This document shows, in pieces, positions 1 through 5,741 of a DNA stretch of 51,104 nt. The stretch covers positions 1-51,104 of the IMG/VR virus record IMGVR_UViG_3300025132_000055; one strand, written 5' to 3'. The notes beneath the pieces are model-generated. The model made no database searches, was not told the origin of the DNA, and saw only the letters and a program-made list of their open reading frames with translations. The stretch is from a virus. Positions within the stretch are counted from its first letter, which is position 1; the number at the start of each line of letters is the position of its first letter. The position numbers and the translations under genes were made by a program.

Positions 1-111
1 GTTATTCAAATAAACTTCAACATATAATGTTCCATCCACATCACTATTCCAGAAACCTGATACAATGCCATAGTCACCCTCACAAGTCTTTACTAAATCT
101 CCAATCTTCAT
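1..111 (-). CDS. GDLV-family small SH3-like protein (partial, runs off the window)
   Basis: Partial. The 37 visible residues begin MKIGDLVKTCEGDYGIV, the N-terminal signature of the GDLV family that fills the left end of the window. The reading frame is still open at base 1. The start ATG overlaps the TAA of the gene at 111..275 by one base (TAATG), so it is probably translated by coupling. The alternating hydrophobic pattern and the glycine turn suggest a small SH3-like beta barrel; that is inference from pattern. Function unknown. Confidence 0.8.
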   Translation of the reverse strand, partial: MKIGDLVKTCEGDYGIVSGFWNSDVDGTLYVEVYLNN

Positions 112-275
112 TATGCGCTCCATAGATGCCAATGTGGATACCACACCCCTCTCTCGTTATCGTTGTCAGGCCACTCAACCAAGACATTCTCACCTGACAC
201 CTCGATGATGATGCCTACCTGCCCAGAATATCTCGAAAATGTGCATTTGTATTTTACTAAATCGCCAACTTTCAT
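111..275 (-). CDS. GDLV-family small SH3-like protein
   Basis: 54 aa, starting MKVGDLVKYK and followed by GQVGIIIEV, NVLVEWPD and a Trp-rich end (VWYPHWHLW). This is the family pattern: GDLV, then a G-I-I-x-x-V strand, then a V-x-W-x-D strand. It is the first gene behind the promoter at 300..328, with GGAGAAC about 5 bases before the ATG. Its stop overlaps the next start. No catalytic motif is visible. A nucleic-acid- or protein-binding barrel is plausible, but the role is unknown. Confidence 0.85.
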   Translation of the reverse strand: MKVGDLVKYKCTFSRYSGQVGIIIEVSGENVLVEWPDNDNERGVWYPHWHLWSA

Positions 276-299
276 ATTGTTCTCCTTTGTGATGTATAT

Positions 300-343
300 A
301 ATATAGCATGTAGGGGAGTAGTTGTCGAGGACAAATTATGTCC
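300..343 (-). promoter_or_regulatory. sigma70-type promoter with abutting 15-bp palindrome (cassette 1)
   Basis: Read on the minus strand: palindrome GGACATAATTTGTCC (329..343), -35 TCGACA (323..328), 17-base spacer, -10 TATATT (300..305). It drives the gene starting at 275. The palindrome touches the -35 box, where a class II activator or a repressor would bind. It is one of eight such cassettes between 300 and 7492. Confidence 0.8.
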
Positions 344-345
344 TC

Positions 346-1200
346 TTACTCAAGGATGGCCCATTTCTGGATGTGATCTACGATGCGATCTTCCTTCAGT
401 CTCTTATATGTCCGCTTTTTGGCAAGGAATTCCCAAGCGTCATCATAAGACTCAACCCAATCATCTGGTAGTGGAGTTTTGGAGTGACCAATAACCTTTT
501 CAAGATAAAGCTTACTCCAATGACATGAGGATCGCTTTACAACTGCGTTGAGTTGTTCGTTCTTTTTGCAAAAAGTCGTCATGTTGATACGCCTCTCTTC
601 ACCATCAACAAGAGCCCATACCTCAAGATCCTGTCCGTAGTTTTCGTTGAGAGTCCAGCCATAATCATAAGCAGTAAAGACATTTACTTTGTCAAGATTA
701 ATCTTTGTAATTAAGCCAAAGTAAGTTTCATCTGTATCTGTAGTCCAGCCAGCCCTATGCTCAATCTGGACCGCTGCGCCAACGTCGATACCATAGGTCT
801 TCACAAAGACGTTGTAGAAGTGCTTACGATAGTTGTGATTGGCTTTTTTGCATAGCTCGATAAAAGCATCCATCTGGGGACAGTTGCGACGAGTATGATC
901 TTTGCCTCCACAGAACCCGCACTTGGGGGCAGACCGCACCACAGGAGTAGAAGCTTTTAATGCTTTGTCTCTCTGCATAATCATTGTCTTTCGACAATCT
1001 TCATACCATTCACCCCAATACTTAGGTTCGGATCGGGAGCGATACCAGTTCTGTTTTCTTTCGGGCACTTTGAAGTACTTCCAAGAATCCCAGTCTTTAG
1101 CGACATGTGGGCACTCTGTGCGGTTATGCCCAGCCTCACGGCAGTAGCCGCAGCGGTTTTTACTACGGTAATCGTTTTTGCTATCTTCATATAACTTCAT
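346..1200 (-). CDS. CCHC zinc-knuckle protein with C-terminal GDLV-like domain
   Basis: 284 aa with two CX2CX4HX4C zinc knuckles, CGYCREAGHNRTEC near residue 18 and CGFCGGKDHTRRNC near residue 94. They are joined by a basic, Trp/Tyr-rich linker. After about residue 135 the segment GIDVGAAVQI ... YFGLITKINLDKVNVF resembles the GDLV-family barrel. CCHC knuckles of this spacing usually bind single-stranded nucleic acid, as in retroviral nucleocapsid. They are uncommon in phages. A paralog with the same layout lies at 5742..6524. The start is supported by GGAGAAC 5 bases upstream, and promoter cassette 2 lies just behind it. A single-stranded RNA or DNA binding role is inferred, not shown. Confidence 0.8.
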   Translation of the reverse strand: MKLYEDSKNDYRSKNRCGYCREAGHNRTECPHVAKDWDSWKYFKVPERKQNWYRSRSEPKYWGEWYEDCRKTMIMQRDKALKASTPVVRSAPKCGFCGGKDHTRRNCPQMDAFIELCKKANHNYRKHFYNVFVKTYGIDVGAAVQIEHRAGWTTDTDETYFGLITKINLDKVNVFTAYDYGWTLNENYGQDLEVWALVDGEERRINMTTFCKKNEQLNAVVKRSSCHWSKLYLEKVIGHSKTPLPDDWVESYDDAWEFLAKKRTYKRLKEDRIVDHIQKWAILE

Positions 1201-1229
1201 GTTGTTCTCCGTTGTTGAAGTGTAATGGT

Positions 1230-1272
1230 AATATAACCTGATAGTTTAGTTTGTCGAGGACAAATTCTGTCC
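1230..1272 (-). promoter_or_regulatory. sigma70-type promoter with abutting palindrome (cassette 2)
   Basis: Minus strand: GGACAGAATTTGTCC (1258..1272), -35 TCGACA (1252..1257), 16-base spacer, -10 TATATT (1230..1235). It lies about 30 bases upstream of the zinc-knuckle gene start at 1200 and just beyond the stop of the gene at 1283..1432. Confidence 0.8.
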
Positions 1273-1282
1273 GTTTTGTATT

Positions 1283-1432
1283 TTATACTAAAGCCATGTG
1301 TGATTCGTTGCCATAGCCTGTGTCCCCATCATCGTAAAATAACTTATATAACACAGGCTTCGCATCTATGACCTTTACAATGATTGCGTGACATCCCACT
1401 TCATAATCATAAACTAAATCGCCAACTTTCAT
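1283..1432 (-). CDS. GDLV-family small SH3-like protein
   Basis: 49 aa starting MKVGDLVYDYEVGCHAIIVKV, with a later strand LYKLFYDDGDTG. An in-frame ATG exists 18 codons upstream, but AAGGTGG stands 5 bases before the internal ATG, and the family signature begins there, so the shorter form is chosen. The ATGA overlap with the upstream gene (1429..1590) indicates translational coupling. Last gene of a five-gene GDLV run. Confidence 0.8.
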   Translation of the reverse strand: MKVGDLVYDYEVGCHAIIVKVIDAKPVLYKLFYDDGDTGYGNESHMALV

Positions 1433-1590
1433 TTTACCACCTTCAAAGCTTTCTCGGAGTAACGGCATTGAGTACCATCTGCCCAAAGCACGACCTTCGC
1501 CTTATCCCATCCGGGAATACATCGAACGATTATTCCAACTGCATCGCCTTTATAGAATCCGTTTATCGTTACCAAATCACCTACTTTCAT
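1429..1590 (-). CDS. GDLV-family small SH3-like protein
   Basis: 53 aa: MKVGDLVTINGFYKGDAVGIIV, then KVVLWADGTQ and a C-terminus LKVVK. The codons for the C-terminus contain the ribosome-binding site of the next gene (AAGGTGG), and the TGA overlaps its ATG. Both features recur along the array. No enzyme motif is visible and the role is unknown. Confidence 0.85.
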   Translation of the reverse strand: MKVGDLVTINGFYKGDAVGIIVRCIPGWDKAKVVLWADGTQCRYSEKALKVVK

Positions 1591-1751
1591 ACTACCTCCA
1601 ATCTTTTCGGGAGAACATCGCTAATGTGACCATCTGCCCAAAGCACTTGATACATGGTGTAAGACGTTGTGTTGAATCTGCCTTCCCGAATCTTTGTAAT
1701 AACTCCAAAAGCACCGCAGCTTCTGTATTTTACTAAATCGCCTACTTTCAT
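1587..1751 (-). CDS. GDLV-family small SH3-like protein
   Basis: 54 aa: MKVGDLVKYRSCGAFGVITKI ... YQVLWADGHISD, ending KRLEVV. GGAGGTAGT lies directly before the ATG and is itself coding for the C-terminus of the upstream gene. An in-frame ATG 8 codons upstream lies inside that gene and is rejected. The VLWADG strand is nearly identical to that of the neighbour at 1429..1590, which suggests recent duplication. Confidence 0.85.
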   Translation of the reverse strand: MKVGDLVKYRSCGAFGVITKIREGRFNTTSYTMYQVLWADGHISDVLPKRLEVV

Positions 1752-1921
1752 ACTACCTCCAAGTCTTGTGGCCACTCTTTTGTATCGTCACCATCTGTCC
1801 ATGTAACCAAAGCCACCTTGTATCCCTCTACGGAAATAAAAATATCCAAGATGATCCCCCGCAGATTGGCCAACAGGCCACCGCCAATATTGTTTAGTTT
1901 TACTAAGTCGCCCACTTTCAT
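1748..1921 (-). CDS. GDLV-family small SH3-like protein
   Basis: 57 aa: MKVGDLVKLNNIGGGLLANLRGIILDI, then YKVALVTWTDGDDTKEW and PQDLEVV. The LEVV codons form GGAGGTAGT, the ribosome-binding site of the downstream gene, and the stop overlaps its start. The start was chosen at the family signature, with GGAAGGTAGT just upstream; a longer form adding 19 residues would read through the preceding gene. Confidence 0.85.
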   Translation of the reverse strand: MKVGDLVKLNNIGGGLLANLRGIILDIFISVEGYKVALVTWTDGDDTKEWPQDLEVV

Positions 1922-2082
1922 ACTACCTTCCTTAACCATTCCGCTGGAAACCCAGTGCGCAGATTTCCCGAGCCGCAAAAGACTATGTTATACCACTCGC
2001 AAGCACCGTAGCTACTTTCATGAAGCCCGACTATGATGCAGTGGTTTCCTCTATGTGTTATTGCTAAGTCTCCGATTTTCAT
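1918..2082 (-). CDS. GDLV-family small SH3-like protein
   Basis: 54 aa: MKIGDLAITHRGNHCIIVGL ... WYNIVFCGSG ... WLRKVV. More divergent: GDLV has become GDLA and the central D-G turn is S-G. It is the first gene behind promoter cassette 3 (2107..2150), with AAAGGAGAA upstream of the ATG. It heads a run of five overlapping family members reading down to 1283. Confidence 0.8.
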   Translation of the reverse strand: MKIGDLAITHRGNHCIIVGLHESSYGACEWYNIVFCGSGNLRTGFPAEWLRKVV

Positions 2083-2106
2083 TGTTTTCTCCTTTGTGAT
2101 GTTAGT

Positions 2107-2150
2107 AATATAGCCTATAGGGGAGTAGTTGGCAAGGACAAATTATGTCC
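2107..2150 (-). promoter_or_regulatory. sigma70-type promoter with abutting palindrome (cassette 3)
   Basis: Minus strand: GGACATAATTTGTCC (2136..2150), -35 TTGCCA (2130..2135), 17-base spacer, -10 TATATT (2107..2112), leader CATCACAAAGGAGAA. The palindrome includes the ACA-TAA end of the gene at 2143..2805, so it is read in a different frame from cassettes 4, 6 and 7. Confidence 0.8.
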
Positions 2151-2805
2151 GCTTTTTGGTTTTTGGCACTCTGTGCTTCTTTAAGTGTTTCTCCATCACC
2201 GTTATGACGTTAGTCCCGCCCACTTCCAGCAAGTCATACCTCTTGGTTCCACCAGTCTTTTCGTTGTATACATGCGAAGTATCAATAGGCTTGGCTCCAA
2301 TAGTAATAACCATCCATGAGTCAATTTGTGCTATCCTGCGGCTAACATCCGCACTGGCTCGGAGTTTTACCAAATCACCAGCTTGAAACTTAGGCTCTGC
2401 TTTGTGACTTATCCACACATTTTTTGCGTAGTCGTTCCTTAACATACCTTCCACCATAGTAAAGGACGGGGCTTTGTCCAATTTGCCTTCTAAGTATTGC
2501 AACACTTTGGTTGCCGTGCCCGTGTGATAGTGGGTTCGTTTATAATACTCTGCTACTACTCTTACCTTCTCACGATACTCTTTGTCGGTCTTTAGTTTGT
2601 TTTCGTAGCACCTCATATCCTCAAGGGCTTGCTCGCTGGTAGCTCGAAAGATGCTTTGTGCATAATTGATTTGACCTTCGGTAAGGCGGCCATTCTTTTC
2701 ATGATAGTCCATAAAGTCAGTGAGGACATCCATGTATTTCTTGTTTCCCATGTCCCATGCCCTATCACGGTGTTCTTTTAATTTTTTATAAGTAATGTCA
2801 ATCAT
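2143..2805 (-). CDS. Helical protein fused to a C-terminal GDLV domain
   Basis: 220 aa. Residues 1 to about 135 are charged and helical (KLKEHRDRAWDMGNKKYMDVLTD and onward) and carry no motif I recognise. Residues about 140-220 begin KFQAGDLVKLRASADVSRRIAQI and look like the family barrel fused to another domain. Promoter cassette 4 and GGAGAAC precede the ATG. The end, KKRT, overlaps the cassette 3 palindrome. The fusion suggests that the GDLV domain is a portable binding module. Function unknown. Confidence 0.8.
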   Translation of the reverse strand: MIDITYKKLKEHRDRAWDMGNKKYMDVLTDFMDYHEKNGRLTEGQINYAQSIFRATSEQALEDMRCYENKLKTDKEYREKVRVVAEYYKRTHYHTGTATKVLQYLEGKLDKAPSFTMVEGMLRNDYAKNVWISHKAEPKFQAGDLVKLRASADVSRRIAQIDSWMVITIGAKPIDTSHVYNEKTGGTKRYDLLEVGGTNVITVMEKHLKKHRVPKTKKRT

Positions 2806-2830
2806 GCTGTTCTCCGTTGTTGATGCTTAT

Positions 2831-2873
2831 AATATAACCTACTCATTGAATTTGTAAAGGTCATTTTTTGTCC
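2831..2873 (-). promoter_or_regulatory. sigma70-type promoter with abutting palindrome (cassette 4)
   Basis: Minus strand: GGACAAAAAATGACC (2859..2873), -35 TTTACA (2853..2858), 16-base spacer, -10 TATATT (2831..2836). The palindrome has one mismatched pair and contains the DKK-stop codons of the upstream gene (2861..3034). It drives the gene starting at 2805. Confidence 0.78.
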
Positions 2874-3034
2874 GCATATTCTTCGATGAACACTTTCGCT
2901 ATCCATTCCTCCTCACCTTCGCAGTTATCCACAGGATCAGAGCACCAGACAACACAGACACTTCCCAGTCTCTCTTCAATTATAATGCCTACGGCCCCAG
3001 TAGGGCTATGGGTTATCAAATCTCCTACTTTCAT
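2861..3034 (-). CDS. GDLV-family small SH3-like protein
   Basis: 57 aa: MKVGDLITHSPTGAVGIIIEE, then SVCVVWCSDPVDNCEG and an acidic stretch, ending YADKK. The final codons GAC AAA AAA TGA are part of the regulatory element of promoter cassette 4. The ATG follows a GGAGGTTGT-type site contributed by the C-terminal codons of the gene at 3031..3297, whose stop it overlaps. Confidence 0.85.
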   Translation of the reverse strand: MKVGDLITHSPTGAVGIIIEERLGSVCVVWCSDPVDNCEGEEEWIAKVFIEEYADKK

Positions 3035-3297
3035 GATACAACCTCCACTTGGTTACTGGTGCATTTTACCAACCTTCCATCATCCAGCAGCACCCTAATT
3101 GTCCTACCACCGTCGAATTCAACCACTACGCCCCAAAGGCGTGGTTCTGTGTACAACGATCTTACTAAATCTCCTACCTTTATGCGAATACCAACGGAAG
3201 GTTCGGTGTATGTGTCCGTTGCAGGCCAGTTTGCCCCCACCAATATGAAGCCCCAAAACAAAAGCTTGGCAATGAAAAATAGGGTTTCTACTTGCAT
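3031..3297 (-). CDS. GDLV-domain protein with N-terminal membrane segment
   Basis: 88 aa. Residues 5-23 (TLFFIAKLLFWGFILVGA) form one hydrophobic segment, a membrane anchor or uncleaved signal, followed by a short linker and a GDLV barrel (IKVGDLVRSLYTEPRLWGVVVEF ... NQVEVVS). The start was placed at the ATG with AAGGAAG 6 bases upstream; an in-frame ATG 24 codons further up lies inside the neighbouring gene. It is the only clearly membrane-anchored family member in the array, so this copy probably works at the inner membrane. Role unknown. Confidence 0.75.
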   Translation of the reverse strand: MQVETLFFIAKLLFWGFILVGANWPATDTYTEPSVGIRIKVGDLVRSLYTEPRLWGVVVEFDGGRTIRVLLDDGRLVKCTSNQVEVVS

Positions 3298-3470
3298 GGT
3301 GCTTCCTTGCAAATGCCACACTCTATCAGTCTGAGTGCTGTTCTGCCATAGTGGCCTTGCAACCTCCAAGCGTGGCCAGTGTCAATCAACTCTTGAAAGA
3401 ATTCTATGACCTCATCTGGATCCATCTCGTCATTTTCATACGCTATAATTTTGTTAATATCAACCAACAT
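3288..3470 (-). CDS. Small acidic protein of unknown function
   Basis: 60 aa: MLVDINKIIAYENDEMDPDEVIEFFQELIDTGHAW, then a Cys-containing basic end (CGICKEAPCK). No family recognised. It has a strong ribosome-binding site (GGAGG) and is the first gene after promoter cassette 5. It overlaps the downstream anchored GDLV gene by 10 bases. The predicted alpha-helical, acidic N-terminal half is typical of small phage early proteins, which often bind host proteins; this is inference only. Confidence 0.75.
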   Translation of the reverse strand: MLVDINKIIAYENDEMDPDEVIEFFQELIDTGHAWRLQGHYGRTALRLIECGICKEAPCK

Positions 3471-3501
3471 GTTTCCTCCGATGCTTCTTTGTGATGTTTA
3501 T

Positions 3502-3545
3502 AATGTAGTCTGTAGGGGAGTAGGTGTCAAGGACACTTTATGTCC
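3502..3545 (-). promoter_or_regulatory. sigma70-type promoter with abutting palindrome (cassette 5)
   Basis: Minus strand: GGACATAAAGTGTCC (3531..3545), -35 TTGACA (3525..3530), 17-base spacer, -10 TACATT (3502..3507). Perfect -35 but weaker -10. It drives the gene starting at 3470. Confidence 0.78.
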
Positions 3546-3735
3546 GCTTTAGAGCCTCTGTCGGAATCCACTCGTCTTTTCCGTTTGGCCACAGAACCCT
3601 ACAAAACTTTTCGGTGGGCATCTCGACAACAATACCGAGTTTGGATTTGTCCGAACGGTCAAGTTCAGTGTCTTCCATCCAGCTATTGATCCTTGTCCAC
3701 TTGTCAAGCTTATACACTAAATCGCCTATTTGCAT
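3538..3735 (-). CDS. GDLV-family small SH3-like protein
   Basis: 65 aa: MQIGDLVYKLDKWTRINSW, a polar insertion, then KLGIVVEMPTEKFCRVLWPNGKDEWIPTEALKRT. GGAGGTAGT before the ATG comes from the LEVV codons of the upstream gene (3726..3893). The last codons, CGG ACA TAA, lie in the cassette 5 palindrome. Last gene of a run of five GDLV copies. Confidence 0.85.
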   Translation of the reverse strand: MQIGDLVYKLDKWTRINSWMEDTELDRSDKSKLGIVVEMPTEKFCRVLWPNGKDEWIPTEALKRT

Positions 3736-3893
3736 ACTACCTCCAAAAAGTTCTCATGTACTGTGGATTCCTTGTCACTGATAAATCTAACCCAAAGGTA
3801 GCTCCAGTTTAGATAATACACCCCTGTAATAATTCCGATACCATCGTGTTCGTTCTTAACTAAGTCTCCGACCTTAAATTTACCGTTCTTCAC
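3726..3893 (-). CDS. GDLV-family small SH3-like protein (GTG start)
   Basis: 55 aa beginning at GTG: VKNGKFKVGDLVKNEHDGIGIITGV ... LWVRFISDKE ... NFLEVVCK. GGAGGTGATTA stands just before the GTG, within the end of the upstream gene (3880..4086), which it overlaps by 14 bases. There is no ATG alternative in a good position. The LEVV codons again supply the ribosome-binding site for the next gene. Confidence 0.75.
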   Translation of the reverse strand: MKNGKFKVGDLVKNEHDGIGIITGVYYLNWSYLWVRFISDKESTVHENFLEVVCK

Positions 3894-4086
3894 TAATCAC
3901 CTCCAAGTCGTCTTTGTGGTGGTGATGCCATTTGCCCGTAGTCTGGTTTATTGTTTCAAACCACTTCGGTGCGAACATTTCCATTTTGAGTGGATTAAGT
4001 GGCTTCAATATAATGACATACTGCCCGTACTGGCACTGGGTATGGGTATTTTTACTGATTACTTTACATAAATCGCCTGCTTTCAT
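3880..4086 (-). CDS. GDLV-family small SH3-like protein
   Basis: 68 aa: MKAGDLCKVISKNTHTQC, then YVIILKPLNPLKMEMF and KWHHHHKDDLEVISEER. It is a longer and more diverged copy with GDLC in place of GDLV and a run of four histidines near the C-terminus. The start was set at the ATG behind GGAGGTGATAGC; an in-frame ATG 11 codons upstream is inside the neighbour. Confidence 0.78.
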   Translation of the reverse strand: MKAGDLCKVISKNTHTQCQYGQYVIILKPLNPLKMEMFAPKWFETINQTTGKWHHHHKDDLEVISEER

Positions 4087-4247
4087 GCTATCACCTCCAG
4101 ATTCATCGCACTTATCCACCCATTGTCTTCATCATTAACCCACTCTATATAGAGCAAAGTTAGCGGCCTAATGGTATATTGCTTACTCTTTACTATGATA
4201 CCCAACTTTTCGGTGAAGCGGTATTTTACTAAGTCACCTATTTGCAT
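4083..4247 (-). CDS. GDLV-family small SH3-like protein
   Basis: 54 aa: MQIGDLVKYRFTEKLGIIVKS ... LLYIEWVNDEDNGW ... MNLEVIA. Canonical family layout. The start overlaps the end of the gene at 4238..4396 (ATGCAAATAG), with a GGTGGTATC site from that gene's C-terminal codons. Its own LEVI codons (GGAGGTGAT) serve the downstream gene. Confidence 0.85.
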   Translation of the reverse strand: MQIGDLVKYRFTEKLGIIVKSKQYTIRPLTLLYIEWVNDEDNGWISAMNLEVIA

Positions 4248-4396
4248 GATACCACCACAATTCTGTCGGTAGTATACCAGCCAGATGTTCCATCTGTCCA
4301 GACGACTTCCCAGTTGATAATGTCACGGACTATCGGCTTCTTGGTCACTATAACACCAGTTAGCTTGTAATTTGTTACTAAACTTCCAACTTTCAT
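4238..4396 (-). CDS. GDLV-family small SH3-like protein
   Basis: 52 aa: MKVGSLVTNYKLTGVIVTKK, then INWEVVWTDGTSGWY and RIVVVSCK. Here GDLV has become GSLV. It is the first gene behind promoter cassette 6, with GGGAGAAC before the ATG, and heads the five-gene run reading down to 3538. Confidence 0.82.
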   Translation of the reverse strand: MKVGSLVTNYKLTGVIVTKKPIVRDIINWEVVWTDGTSGWYTTDRIVVVSCK

Positions 4397-4427
4397 TTTG
4401 TTCTCCCTTGTCGTTGTTGATGTTTAT

Positions 4428-4470
4428 AATATAACCTACTCATTCAATTTGTAAAGGTCATTTTTTGTCC
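4428..4470 (-). promoter_or_regulatory. sigma70-type promoter with abutting palindrome (cassette 6)
   Basis: Minus strand: GGACAAAAAATGACC (4456..4470), -35 TTTACA (4450..4455), 16-base spacer, -10 TATATT (4428..4433). From the palindrome through the -10 it is nearly identical to cassette 4, which suggests that the regulatory DNA was duplicated together with the genes. Confidence 0.78.
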
Positions 4471-4628
4471 GTTTTGACTAAATGGGAGGGATGTAGCAAA
4501 TGAATCTGTCCATCAGAAAATACTACTCTGTATCTCCCGTGCTCAATTCGTATAATGATCGCTGGTAGGGGATAGGCTATCATAAATTTGTATTTACTTC
4601 TTACATATACTAAGTCACCAACATCCAT
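4458..4628 (-). CDS. GDLV-family small SH3-like protein
   Basis: 56 aa: MDVGDLVYVRSKYKFMIAYPLPAIIIRI, then YRVVFSDGQIHLLHPSHLVKTDKK. The ribosome-binding site is weak (GTGGTG), so translation probably depends on coupling to the gene ending at 4630, one base away. The DKK-stop codons form part of the cassette 6 palindrome. Confidence 0.75.
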   Translation of the reverse strand: MDVGDLVYVRSKYKFMIAYPLPAIIIRIEHGRYRVVFSDGQIHLLHPSHLVKTDKK

Positions 4629-4629
4629 A

Positions 4630-4785
4630 TCAACACCACTTGCTGCACGTTATTTTTGCCATTTGGCATGTATGGCCATCTCTCATTCTAATAAACTCGC
4701 CCCAGCCGGACCAACCGCCTTCACCAAGAAACAGGTAGATTTCGTCATCACCCTCACAAATTACCAAGTCACCAACGTTATACAC
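4630..4785 (-). CDS. GDLV-family small SH3-like protein (GTG start)
   Basis: 51 aa from GTG: VYNVGDLVICEGDDEIYLFLGEGGWSG, then MRDGHTCQMAKITCSKWC. The GTG overlaps the end of the gene at 4778..4942, with AGAAGGTGATTC upstream. The first half matches the family, but the usual VxWxDG strand is replaced by a Cys-rich end, so it is a diverged copy. Confidence 0.7.
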   Translation of the reverse strand: MYNVGDLVICEGDDEIYLFLGEGGWSGWGEFIRMRDGHTCQMAKITCSKWC

Positions 4786-4942
4786 GAATCACCTTCTCAA
4801 AATGCTTAGCCCTTCCCCACTTCCTCAAACCTTCACAGAGTGGTTCTACAAAGACCCAAGACCTATTTGATAGCCTTGATATTGAAACAACAAGATAAAA
4901 GTTATCTGTCTTTATCTCTTTAACTAAATCGCCCTTCTTCAT
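4778..4942 (-). CDS. GDLV-family small SH3-like protein
   Basis: 54 aa: MKKGDLVKEIKTDNFYLVVSI ... SWVFVEPLCEGLRKWGRAKHFEKVIRV. The start was chosen at the ATG preceded by GGAGGTAAAT; an in-frame ATG 13 codons upstream has no site. Basic C-terminus. Family member by its N-terminal signature and strand pattern. Confidence 0.8.
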   Translation of the reverse strand: MKKGDLVKEIKTDNFYLVVSISRLSNRSWVFVEPLCEGLRKWGRAKHFEKVIRV

Positions 4943-5057
4943 ATTTACCTCCACGCACACAGCGACGTATAAAACTCCCATATATTATAGTTGAATACCC
5001 GAGAACTACCAAAGCAGCATACAGATATTCACGCTTACGTCTTCTACTATTCTGCAT
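4920..5057 (-). CDS. Small single-TM protein
   Basis: 45 aa: MQNSRRRKREYLYAALVVLGYSTIIYGSFIRR and a polar end. It has a positively charged N-terminus and one transmembrane helix (about residues 11-28), hence probably N-terminus in the cytoplasm. GGGAGG stands 7 bases before the ATG. It overlaps the end of 5047..5454 by 11 bases and the start of 4778..4942 by 23 bases, more than usual here, which lowers confidence. Function unknown. Confidence 0.5.
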   Translation of the reverse strand: MQNSRRRKREYLYAALVVLGYSTIIYGSFIRRCVRGGKYEEGRFS

Positions 5058-5454
5058 TTGCGGCCTCCCCATATTGCTTTGCCTTTGCTATTCGCTCCGC
5101 TTCTCTTTCATTTTCCTTTCTGATCATCTCAGATACCCATTGGTTACCGTACTCTCTTTCGTAGTCTGCGACGTATTCGTTGTCCATCACCAGTACCATA
5201 TTACCATGTAAGAATTTTTCTTTCAGGCGATAGCCAGCTATAAGGAAATTGCTTTCGGGCAGTACCTTAGTATCATCACTTAATAAAACTTTGCAAATTG
5301 CGTATGGCATAGACTTCCATCGACGCTTCTTTTTACCAGTTTTCTTATCCAGTCTTGGCTTGGATAAGTATTTACGAAAAGCAACCTTCTCGACGATTGC
5401 GGTTATGTTTCCTTGTGCAAAGAATACAGTTTGTTGTGGTTTTAAGTAAGCCAT
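5047..5454 (-). CDS. Basic protein of unknown function
   Basis: 135 aa. The N-terminal part, MAYLKPQQTVFFAQGNITAIVEKVAF, then a Lys/Arg cluster (KPRLDKKTGKKKRRWKS), a middle with alternating hydrophobics, and a C-terminal charged helix (EMIRKENEREAERIAKAK). No family recognised. It has a good ribosome-binding site (GGAGGTAATC) and sits alone behind promoter cassette 7. The basic patch suggests nucleic-acid or ribosome contact, as inference only. Confidence 0.75.
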   Translation of the reverse strand: MAYLKPQQTVFFAQGNITAIVEKVAFRKYLSKPRLDKKTGKKKRRWKSMPYAICKVLLSDDTKVLPESNFLIAGYRLKEKFLHGNMVLVMDNEYVADYEREYGNQWVSEMIRKENEREAERIAKAKQYGEAANAE

Positions 5455-5482
5455 GATTACCTCCAGACTTTGTGATGTTTAT

Positions 5483-5525
5483 AATATAACCTTCTCGTTT
5501 AATTTGTAAAGGTCATTTTTTGTCC
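5483..5525 (-). promoter_or_regulatory. sigma70-type promoter with abutting palindrome (cassette 7)
   Basis: Minus strand: GGACAAAAAATGACC (5511..5525), -35 TTTACA (5505..5510), 16-base spacer, -10 TATATT (5483..5488). It drives the gene starting at 5454. The palindrome is identical to those of cassettes 4 and 6. Confidence 0.78.
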
Positions 5526-5740
5526 GGGTTATATAGCTTCAGTTCTCGTCGACTAAAATAGAACTCGAATATGTGCCCGCACTCGAACCATTGTACCCAT
5601 ATGGGGTAGTTAAGGGAGTCTCGCTCAACAATATCGTCCGGTATTATTCTCAATATGATACCATAGCCAGTCTTACAATTATTGTTTATTTTGCGAGCTT
5701 GGCCATACCTTGATAGTGTTACGAGATCTCCTACTTTCAT
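5513..5740 (-). CDS. GDLV-family small SH3-like protein
   Basis: 75 aa: MKVGDLVTLSRYGQARKINNN, then GYGIILRIIPDD, PIWVQWFECGHIFEF and ELKLYNPDKK. It has a longer loop between the first two strands than the 54-aa copies. The DKK-stop codons overlap the cassette 7 palindrome. It follows the second zinc-knuckle gene at a distance of one base. Confidence 0.85.
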   Translation of the reverse strand: MKVGDLVTLSRYGQARKINNNCKTGYGIILRIIPDDIVERDSLNYPIWVQWFECGHIFEFYFSRRELKLYNPDKK

Positions 5741-5741
5741 A

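Noticed and set aside
4588-4809. Plus-strand frame of 73 codons in the small-gene array
   Set aside because: Lies opposite minus-strand GDLV genes with family signature and proper junctions; no site on the plus strand.
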